Part shown: positions 24,742 through 34,906 of the stretch, piece after piece
Numbering within the stretch: position 1 is the first letter of the stretch
Layout of the letters: the number at the start of each line of letters is the position of its first letter
NCBI RefSeq assembly: GCF_000003815.2
Contig: NC_049979.1
Location: forward strand, 22,538,835-22,602,834
DNA: 64,000 nucleotides
Direction of reading: 5' to 3'
Source: Branchiostoma floridae
Lineage: Eukaryota > Chordata > Leptocardii > Amphioxiformes > Branchiostomatidae
Made by a program: the position numbers and the translations under genes
Notes under the pieces: generated by a model
The model's input: only the letters and a program-made list of their open reading frames with translations
What the model was told of the DNA's origin: nothing
Databases searched by the model: none

Positions 24742-25632
24742 TATACATTATGCAATATTTTCCACTGCAAGGATCGTATTTGGGGTCTTTTGTGATGTAA
24801 AATAAAGCTTTCCAAGTTTTCTTCCATGGAACAACTTGAAAGTCGCATTGCTTTAGAAGATTTTCCCAAAAGTTTTCCCCTATGGGCACGACTGCTTTCT
24901 GGGAGATTAAAATATTTTTGAAAAATGTGTTGCTTTGCGAGTAAACCTCTTTTCCAAGCAATTTGATTGCTGGTACCTTACTTTCTGAATGAGGAAATCC
25001 TATCCATTTAGAAGGAATAGCATTGCGTAGTGCATTGTACTGAAATAACAAACTGTGGTGATCTCCTACAATGCTTTTCATCTCACTTAAAGACATCAAA
25101 TTTCCACAGCAGTCAATAATATCATTGATAACAAAATATCTTTCTTAACCCAATTACGGAAATATAGCATTTTACCTTTGTAGGTGACACATACATTATT
25201 CCACAAAAGTTGCCAAGGTATATTCTCCTCTGATACATCGTCTATTGTGTTAGTTACCTTAAATTCGTACCAAGTTTGTATTAGATTCTTATAAAAGTCA
25301 GGTAACGACTGTATATAGCTACAGGGTTGAAATTGTGCCATATTACAATTACACCTAAAAATACAAACATTGGGACCAAATCTATGTAGATAACTTAACT
25401 GGATTTTTTTCCAGATAGGAGCATATGCATTGTCAATCTGATGTAACAATTTCTTAACCCATTTTACTAGAAATGTTTAATGTATGTTTTTTTATATCAG
25501 GCATCTTTAGACCACCTACAGTGTAATCCTGGATTAATACATTACGTTTAACACGATCTTTTTTTCCACAAAAACCTGTAGAACATGTAATTAACTTCGT
25601 TCAGAAACTTTTCCGGTGGAACAAGAACACTT

Positions 25633-26030
25633 TTTAATATATAATTTTTTCACAATACAGAACCATTTTTTTCGACAATCTTCAGAACCTGCTAGGCAAT
25701 TCTCTTGATTTCAATAGTTTATCCGAATCAGCCCGTATCCATTTACTTTTAAGGGGTTCAACTTTTCTGTCATATCATACAAACTGCAGTATTTTAAAGT
25801 TAACCCAGTCATATATTGTACATACCAAACGTTTTGCAACTACCTTGTAACCTGACTTATATGTAAATAGCTGTGAATTGTTTGTTTCGATATTGTCACT
25901 TTATTTCCTCTTGTCAGTCATCCTTTTTTGAGAGGTGATGTGAATATTAGCTTACTGCTAGAGTGCATTACCTCTCTGTCCTGTCTGTACTTTGTTGTTC
26001 AACAATAAAAAAAAAAAAAAAAAAAAAAAA
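25633..26030 (+). mobile_element. 5'-truncated poly(A) retroelement with target-site duplication
   Basis: The plus strand ends in a 3'-UTR-like sequence with caacaata and a ~24-A tail (26007-26030). The 10-bp aagaacactt at 25623-25632 is repeated at 26029-26038 immediately after the tail. The insert has no coding potential, as expected for a short 3' end of a non-LTR element. It sits inside the minus-strand L1/Tx1-like LINE, whose reading frame resumes on the other side. Confidence 0.85.
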
Positions 26031-26356
26031 GAACACTTAACATGTAGGAGAGTTGAGATGCAATCAAGCTTTTAACTTAAGTACTAATATTTTGCCTTAA
26101 GTTTCTTGGAGCCCAAGAAGAAAGTAACTTTTCATTTTACAAAATTTGTCGTATATAAACACTTATATAAACGCTTCTCAGTGATATTCTGGCTATTTTC
26201 GTTATATTCGCTAGGGGGCGCAGCTAAAATCCGTGACCTCTGACATGTGCATTATTTTGCAGCAGACGAAAGAAACAAGAAACGCGTTGCAAGCGGAACA
26301 AAACGTAGTTCACGGCACTTATTAGTCTCTCGCAGGTCAACAGTACCGTGGCCATC

Positions 26357-29300
26357 ATGACTGGCAAATGTTATAGGTGCGCTACAAAATTTGGTCTATT
26401 TAGAAAAGAGGTAAGTTCTGAACTTTCACGTATTTTTACTGATTCATCTTGTTAGGGGAGGGGGGCGTTATGAAGTGTCAAAATGTTGTCATATCATTCT
26501 AGACATGCCTAAGTCCCCACCAAGAGTAACGTTAGTACTAGACAAATAACGGAAATAAGCGCTTCCTATTCCAATAGTCAACCAAAGTTGAAAATAATAA
26601 TAGACTGTAGAGTGTGAGCATATGGCTTAAATGATGACTGCGTGACTCTGACTCTAGATCTTATTCAGTAGCATGACACATTATGATGTCATGATTAAAA
26701 CTACAGGTGGTCAAAGATTATTCGCGTGGCTACTGACAGAAAGATATTGGCAGGGAAATCCTCTCTATAGTGCAAAAAAGTCTCATCGACAGGAAAAGGC
26801 TGGGCAGTGTTTTGGTTACATAAGTTAAGAGTTAGGGTTTGTTTTTGTTTGGACCTTTGAATGTTTATTCATGAAAGGTCAAATTGACCTGCAGGCTGCT
26901 CTTCATTGATTGAGGTCATGAGGGAAGAGACAAGGGTCAGACAACGTATAAACTAGTTAACATCATTAAACAAATGAGACTTATAAGTCTATAACAATTT
27001 TACATATTACATGGTACAAAATACATAATAGCGAGAGACATGATTAACAGGATCATGAGGTAACTTGTTCACAAGATTATCAAAGGCTGTATAAGGTGTT
27101 CTCTGCCTGGTTCCATTCCTTGTGAAACGCAGGAGGCGGCAAGGACAAACAGTCTCCTGGTCCCGGGAATCGAACTCTGGCCCTCCAGTTCACAAACCCA
27201 ACACCATAACCGCAAAGACCAAAGTTCTGGACGCACCAAACTGGTCTGTTGTTGGCACTTGAACCCCTGTTACACTTGCTTCCTAACAACACCTGTCAAT
27301 AGTGCACAAAAAAAGTTTTATCCTTCCAATATTACAAACAAATTTCTTTTTGAAATGAATATCCGGTTAATCAATGTCTACTTGTCAATCTATGTGAAAA
27401 AAAGGCTTATTGACATGAGCTCCCTCTCATTAATACAAAAAAATCTTATAGATCTATAACATTACCACTCATCACAGTATGGTATCCCTCCCAGGTTGGC
27501 TGTCCTAGATGTGGGTTTGCCTTCTGCAGTAAGTGTGTGTGTAAATCTGTGGTCCTACCAGGGCAACAGGCGGCCTCCAGTGTGTGTCACAAATGCTATG
27601 ATGAAGTCACAAGGTGAGAAAACATCAAAACCAATTTGCAAAAACATTTTATAAACTACTATCTAAGAACTATTATAGAGTGGAAGTCAGTAACCTAAGT
27701 ACGTTATAAGTTTAGGGCATCCTCACTAGATTTGCAGTCAGATGTGTAAAGTTTAGGTGTGATAGGTCATTCAATATAATATTACATGTAATTGGTTGCT
27801 GCAGTTCATCCCTCTTCTTTATTTTGGTACTGAACTCAGATAAAAATCTCAGGGCTTTGATTTTACCTGTTGGCCTGTTTTTATTTCAGTCAAAAGAAAA
27901 AGGTAGTCTCGGGAAGATACTCCCCTCCAGCAAATTTTAAAAAGTAAGTTTTCATTTGATTTTGCCTCTAGTTAGTAGATACTGTATGTGGGTTCACCTG
28001 TGTGTTCACTTTTGTAATGCACATACCGTTAGGCTGTGTTGCACAATACCCTTGTTATCAGAGTACAGCGCTAGCTGGCCAAGGGAGTTATGCCGCCTAC
28101 TGCGCGGCAGCGTAACCCCCCGGCCCGAATAATTCAATTTACAGGGTATGTTGCTAGGGGCTCGGGAAAGACTCGTAGCCGCTGACTGTTCTCTGGCAAC
28201 CAGGGTACTTTTGAGACTGAGCATGAAGTTGTTTGCTTGATATACAGTCAAATCTGGATTCAGCAACAACAGAAGGGATTGAGGAAAAACTGAAAGCAGG
28301 TGGTTGCTCAGGACAAGGTTCAGCTATATAAAAAATGTTTGTTGCCTGTGCCAGGTGGTTGCCTAACCAGGCTTGACTCTCGGTACCTTGTAATGACATG
28401 TAGTGAATGTGCATTCAAACCTTCAAACATCCACCATGTCTTTAATAAACATTTCAGCACTACTAAAATGTACTTGAAGGGGTGATTTTCCTATTACTAA
28501 ATCTGTGTGTCCAGGAGACTGGAGAAGCATGCAGCAGCCTCAGACAGACACCACACAGCGGCAGCCACACCACCACTCCCAGGGGGGTCTGTACAGGGGG
28601 GGTTCCCTGCAGGGTCTAAGGACAGGGAGATCGCTGAGAGACTTCAGAGACTTAAGGAAGACAGGAAACCAGGTACGACTTTGTTTGCTATAACTAGATA
28701 TCATGGATAAAACATTGATGGGGGCCTGCATACCGTTTTATGTAGAGTGTAACCAGCGGTAAATTTGTAAACCGCTCAAATCTAACATCATAGAATGTAA
28801 TTGGTGCCATGCATTCTGTGTATTTGCATCTGAATTTAGCATAAAGCAACACCAGCCTGTTGATTTCAACATGATACATACATGTAGCTGCTGCCTTTTG
28901 GACTTTAGGCATTGACATTTCCCCCATGCTCAGCGTGTAGGCCCCCATTGACTAATGACTAAGACATTTGGCAATGTGATATCTGATTATTGATTTACTA
29001 CAAAAACCGTGAAAATGTTCTTTTGACATGCTATTTTCTTTTTGGTTATTTCCAAATTTCTTGATGTTTTTAGCTTGTCTGCATGTCCATCTGTGTTTCT
29101 TTATTTCAGTTTTTTGTATGTTCAGCCTGTGGGTGCTTTACCATCTGTTATGCCACCTGATATATATGTGTATGACATGACCTGCTTTTGTTGCAGCCCA
29201 CATCCCCACAGAACAGGAGATGGCAGCCAGACTAGCAGCCCTGAAAGGCACAGACAAGCCTTCCCCCTCCCAACAGGAAATCACAGACAGACTGGCCGCA

Positions 29301-32300
29301 CTTCAGGGGAAGGACCCTGCTGCCTCACAGCCAAGCTCATTGGTGAGACTAACACAACCTTACAACTACCCCTGTGAAGACTTGATTAACATGACAGATT
29401 TCCCAATGTCATGACTGCTGCGACAGCTTTCTTCATGTCTAAAGGGTTTTAGGTCTTTCAATTTATGGCAGTATAGAAAGGCTTTTCCCATATTATATGT
29501 CTCCCACAACAGCTCATAAGTATTTGTACAAAGTCCCTGCAAAACGTACACTACAAGAAATACTTACAGTCAAGGGGTATGGACAAGATGGGGGTACGGA
29601 AGTTGTTTAAGATACTCATTATTGGAATCCCTCTGTTCCAGCTGCTTCAGCCAACCCAAAAGAGGACTGATGTAGAGAGAGTGGACAGCCTACTGAACCA
29701 GATAGGGGAGGAAGTTACACTAGACAACAGGACAGATGGTCTGGCACAGGAGGGTGAGTTACTGGTGAAGAAGGGACCATCTTTTTAATGAATACCCACA
29801 AATGAACTTGCTGGAGAAGTCTGTGCTGCACAACATCTCAATTGTTTAGGTTATGTACCCTTTTCTTAACCATTAGTTTCAACTCAATTCATTAATCAAA
29901 TGAAATTTCTGGGTATTTTTAGTATTTGCTGAAAAGACTCTCTGTGAAAGAAGTTTGTGATATGATTTTTCAAAGCTTCTGCATACATGTGTTCAACTTG
30001 ATACATTTTCACGTGACATGGAAATACATGCACACAGTCAGCAACGGGGACAGGGAAACAATGTCAGGGAAACACAGTCAGCACCAGGGACAGGGAAACA
30101 CAGACAGCACCATGGACAGGGAAACACTGTCAGCACTAGGGACAGAGAAACACTGTCAGCACCAGGTACAGGGAAACACTGTCAGTACCAGGGACAGGGA
30201 AACACTGTCAACACCAAGGACAGGGAAACACAGACAGCACCATGGACAGGGAAACACTGTCAGCACCAGGGACAGGGAAACACTATCAGTACCAGGGACA
30301 GGGAAACACTGTCAACACCAAGGACAGGGAAACACTGTCAGTACCAGGGACAGGGAAACACTGTCAGCACCAGGGACAGGGAAACACAGTCAGAACCAGG
30401 GACAGGGAAACACAGTCAGAACCAGGGACAGGGAAACACTGTCAGCACCAGGGACAGGGAAACACAGTCAGCATGAGGAACAGGGAAACACAGTTAGCAC
30501 CAGGGACAGTGAAACACTGTCAGCACCAGGGACAGGGAAACACTGTCAGCACCAGGGACAGGGAAACACTGTCAGCACCAGGGACAGGGAAACACTGTCA
30601 GCACGAGGGACAGGGAAAACAGTCAGCACGAGGGACAGGGAAACACAGTAGCACCAGGACAGGAACACAGTCAGCACCATGGACAGGGAAACACTATTAG
30701 TACCAGGGACAGGAAAACACTATTAGTACCAGGGACAGGAAAACACAGTCAGCACTAGGGACAGGGAAACACAGTCAGCACTGAATCTGCTTGAATAAGA
30801 TTAAGCATAGCTGCAGTAGATGTTGTTAGGCTACACCATGCATTTGCTTGCAAATATTACCTTTATAGTGAGATTTCTTTCCTGTCTCCAGATGAAGAGA
30901 ATGACCTTGGGAAGGAGGGACCGTCCAGAGGCATGTCCACCTCCTCAGGCCTGCCTACCAACATCTCCGCCCAGTCTGAGGATGGAGAGGACACAGCACA
31001 CAGACAGGAGGAGGAGGTGAGGAACCTGATCACACAGGCCCAGGCCGAGCTGGGGGCTGAACAGGCAGGCAGGTACAGAACACAGGAGCTGACACACAGG
31101 CTGGACAAGCTCAAGGGACTGGACAATCTGACAGGTCAGTTGAACCTTGTGTCATCAACCATGAGAAAGTGAGGGATAGAGCAGGTCAAAGAGTTTGTTA
31201 GGAAGCACATTCTATACCCGTGGTCGTGGTGTTGCCATGAACCAAACTATTTGTTGATCACAAGAAGGTCACTGAATAAAAAAATCTCCAGACTTGAGCA
31301 TCATTTTTCACCAGAAAATCTACAGACATTGGATTGTGCTTTGTGCATGTGCACATCTGCCAATCTCAAAATCGTGCAAAGTTCCAGAGAACGCCGGGTG
31401 TATAGCTTGCACACACGTCAGCTGATTTATTTTCCTGCTTTGTAATGGTCTACGTAGATTATGGTTGTAAGTTCATATTGTATTATATGAAGCTAAGAAT
31501 GGGAACCTAGAAATGTCAGGATACATTGGCAAGAAAGTCCTTCATTATTTATAAACTAAGGTAGGTTGTGTCCTGGTGTGGTGCACATGAATAGTTTCTG
31601 AAAAAAGTTTCTTATGGAACTGAGATGTATAATTTATTTTTTAGGAGATGGGGCATACTCAAAGTGGGACAGTGATGAAGATGAAGCAGACACCACCAGA
31701 AGGATTCTTCAACAGGTACTGCGTCACAACACAGAAAGTATTCATTTCTGGTCATTAACAATAAATGCAATCTTTAGCTTTAAGAAAGGTTATGAAAACT
31801 AGCTTTCTGTAGTCAGTCCTGCTGTATTGTTAAAAATCACTATATTCACTATCACTATATCATTATAAATAGGGAAGCTGACTACTAGGTATATAGTTCT
31901 TCCACACAAGTCAGCATGACTGTAAACCTATGACAATACTTTTCCCTGGACAGGCCTTTGAAGAGGACAAATTAGATGATAAAGTGAAAGCATCAGGATA
32001 TGCAGATCTTCTGGGCCAAAAGAAGGGTAGAGGTACCAAGGCACAAGGTGTACCCAAGGCAACCAGACAGAAGGTATTTGTTATAGAAACTTTGCAACTT
32101 ACAGGTACAGATATAACACTGTGTACTGCTGACATACTTGGCACTCGTTGGTCCAACATTTTGTGCCAGCCTTCTATTACCACCAATCACCGTTGTTTAC
32201 AGACTGAGGCATTGTTTTCATGGTGTTTCCGCAATTGTGCCCATTATGCTGTATACATGTCTCACCAGTCAGGAGTCAAGGAAGGCAAAAAGTTAGAGTT

Positions 32301-33158
32301 TCAGGAGTGACAATTCAGACTCAGGAGTAAAGTTCATCATTGGTAGAATTACTAGTCATTTATTAACCCTGACAGATAATCTGGTCTGTTTTAAAAGAGT
32401 TGAAAATAGTTAGAATTTTTCACAATATTTGCTCTTGATCACCAATGATTAACCACCTCAGCAAGTGAAAGTACAGAAGTGAAACCACAGAACCTAGATA
32501 TGAAACCAAGATAATGTCATAATCGTGCCTGAAAATCAATTGTACACTACATCTACATGTATATGCGATCCCTGTGTAACAATTGACAGTTAGTTGCTGA
32601 AGACTCTGACAGTGATGAGGAGCTGCCCTGGTGCTGCATCTGTAACCAGGATGCCACCCTGCGGTGTCATGGCTGTGATGAGGACCTGTACTGCAGGAGG
32701 TGCTACAGGTATGCTGTCATCACAGACTTTCTGTATCTTGTACAAAGGTGGTTCAACCCCCTACCAGGCCTCAGTATTGTACCCTTATGAAAGGCACGTT
32801 AGACGTATTTCTTGACTTGACTCACTGGTGAAAGTACCTAGCCATGTTTAAAGAGAGCCACACCTTGAACATGTTAAAGATCTCACCACACGCAGAAAAA
32901 CGAGTAGCCATCCATCCCAGTGTGAGTAGATCAAACCTTACACTACTTTCACACAGCTTGTACCTACTGTACAAAAACTGGTGTTACACCTATTAAAAGT
33001 TGTTTACTGAGTATGCAAAACAATAAAAATATGCAGCCAAGACTTTTGCTCAAAGACTTTTGTATGTTTTCTTGTCCCATCTCAGGGAAGGCCATGACCG
33101 TATGGACATAGAAGATCACACCACTTCTCCATACAAGCCTCCAGCAAAGGGCAGATGA
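26357..33158 (+). CDS. ZFYVE19: ZFYVE19 / ANCHR, abscission/NoCut checkpoint regulator (11 exons, 422 aa)
   Basis: Exons: 26357-26410, 27495-27613, 27890-27943, 28515-28672, 29197-29342, 29642-29753, 30892-31134, 31645-31715, 31954-32073, 32590-32708, 33086-33158, all GT-AG, total 1269 nt with no frame break. In vertebrates ANCHR works with the ESCRT-III ATPase VPS4 and CHMP4C to delay abscission when chromatin bridges persist. An atypical FYVE-like zinc finger has ligands C5, C8, C21, C24, C29, C32, C49, C52. Repeated helical MIM1-like motifs follow: [10 protein letters not shown] (114-123), [10 protein letters not shown] (136-145), [10 protein letters not shown] (156-165) and [11 protein letters not shown] (279-289). 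An acidic SDEDEAD segment comes next, then a C-terminal B-box-like finger starting [16 protein letters not shown] (370-385) and ending REGHD. The start is the first ATG, just before the FYVE, and matches the family. Human is 471 aa. Intron 6 holds a large minisatellite. Confidence 0.95.
27088..27262 (-). mobile_element. tRNA-derived SINE-like element in ZFYVE19 intron 1
   Basis: On the minus strand the sequence runs from gtccagaactttggtc through an A-box-like tggtctttgcggttatggtg to a B-box gagttcgattcccgg, with the spacing of a tRNA-type pol III promoter. It lacks a good cloverleaf, so a SINE head is more likely than a functional tRNA. Confidence 0.5.
30033..30783 (+). repeat. 26-bp minisatellite (about 29 units) in ZFYVE19 intron 6
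   Basis: The unit is close to gtcagcaccagggacagg plus gaaacact, repeated with variants (caccatgg, taccaggg, aaccaggg, cacgaggg, caacacca). Since 26 is not a multiple of three, a translation cycles through three frames, and all three are open for hundreds of bases. It lies between exons 6 and 7 and has no splice-compatible role in the model. Confidence 0.97.
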
Positions 33159-34906
33159 TCAGTACTGTACCTGAGGACAAGTATGAGAAAGAGTGCGGGA
33201 GTTGAAAACAACCCACTACTATTGGACTAGACCCTACTGCAGTGGCCTATGAACACTATCAAATATTGAGTTTTTAAAGAGTTACAATTTGTTTTACAAT
33301 GCTAAATGAATGTGTTTTTAAATATTGAATGTTCACATCTGGTTAAGGCATTGAGGCAGCTTTATTCATAAGAAAAGGAGCACTGATTGATAAAAGGATA
33401 CTCCATTACAAGGTAAGCTAGTAAACAAAAACCAATTATAAAATGTAGTAATGAATAACTGAAGCAGCAAGAATGTTGCAAAAGTACACAGTCATTAACG
33501 CTTCCAACAAGACAATATACAAGGACTATCATGGAACTATATGTACCAGTCAACAAGCTAAGGAAAGCACAGCAGCTTCTTCAAGTACAAGAAACATTTA
33601 TGACAGGGCTCACAAGAATGCTGCAAATTCTATATGCAAATGTACAAATATACAAATGAAGTGATGACAATAAAACATTTAAGTTTTACAGGTATAAAAG
33701 TCATGTGTTGTGATTATATTAAATATATGAAAGTATACAGTGTCAAATACCTTTGCATCTAAAGAAGAAATATTCTATCTCATATAGCAGCATTTGCAAA
33801 GCAATGCCTCATTACAAAAAAGTTTATATTTCATTTCTCTACTTACATATTTTTGTACATTACTTTACACATTTCATTTTCAGTACAATGCAACTTATGA
33901 CTGACTGGCCTAGACTATAACTGTATGGTATTATCTACAAGTTAAATTTAGATCATTATCCAGTCATTCATAACACAAGACAAAATTGCAGCCATTATTA
34001 AAAGCACTGTATAGGTCCAACTGCCCTCAACAGAGAATTCTGGCTCATTTGTAATGAAAATTACTGCACTCCATTTGGAACAACATTTTGATCTGCTTTT
34101 CCAAAATACTGGGATGAGTAAAACAACTATTGCAACAGGTGTCTTCAAGCTTATATCTGGCAGTATTTGTTAGTTTCTGGGGATGTTTGTGGCAGTTACT
34201 GTTTAATTATGCTAAAATTCAAAACCCTTTGCCATACATAGAATCTCTCATACATACAATGTAACTTGTCTCAGATTGCAAGGCATTTCTTGCCTTCAGC
34301 ACGCACCCTGTATCTTTTCTCGTTAACGCATATTCCTATCAATGATCACTTCCCAGCTCCTTAGCACACATTCATTGTCAAACCTGGATATATAAGCTGA
34401 TTCAAGGTTTGGTTTGTTTCTGTATCTACAAAATCGGTATAACCGCCCTTCAGCATTGGAACTGCCTATAGGTGAGGTCAAGGGTGAAGGTCTGTAATAA
34501 TCTTGTACTCAGTTCTTGTCTAGACCATACTTAATACATTGTGTAGATGGGTGTGGGAGTTTGAACTGAAACATAATACACATCAAATGGCTATTGGGCA
34601 GTTCAAGCTGTGAAATGGCTTATTGTCAGTCCTGTAAGTAAGTCAGTCAGTCAGTCCTGTCATTTTGAGTAAGCCTTCTAATACAACATGCAACATACAG
34701 GAATGTCCGAGGGATGATAGGACAGCTGCAGGACCTATCTTGGAACAAAAATTTGCTTTTGGGGACAGACAAAAATGTAACTTTGTGCACGTTTCAAATG
34801 ATAATTTTCATATTCAACAAAAATTGACAACACAGGCTCCAAAATAATGTGTGGGGTGATGTAAAGCTGTGTGTACATCCATCTCTCCTGTTATCCTGGC
34901 CCTCTG
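33159..34906. other. Convergent intergenic region with 3' UTRs
   Basis: It separates the ZFYVE19 stop from the TAM kinase stop. A plus-strand AATAAA lies at 33669-33674, the first after the ZFYVE19 stop. A minus-strand AATAAA lies at 33361-33366 and could serve the TAM gene. If both are used, the 3' UTRs overlap by about 300 bp. No coding sequence seen. Confidence 0.5.

Larger units (their letters stand above)
24412..26150 (-). mobile_element. L1/Tx1-like LINE remnant, interrupted
   Basis: From high to low coordinates on the minus strand: WAPRNLRQNI and SLIASQLSYMLSVLVPP (26125-26040), then PPEKFLNEVNYMFYRFLWKK (25620-25560) and VLIQDYTVGGLKMPDI (about 25530-25480), then LPDFYKNLIQTWYEFKV and ENIPWQLLWNN (25300-25190), and the C-terminal zinc-binding domain QWKILHNV...YPTRVKLYKQ and CPSCGSVDYAEHFFYECK (24760-24510). 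This is the normal order of an L1/Tx1-clade ORF2 after its catalytic core. A different retroelement splits it at 25633-26028 and a 100-N gap lies at 24642. Stops mark it as inactive. Confidence 0.85.

Noticed and set aside
29926-30700. Three overlapping open frames of 150-240 codons rich in Gly, Gln, Thr and Arg
   Set aside because: They are translations of the 26-bp minisatellite in intron 6 of ZFYVE19, with identical content in all three frames and no splice support.
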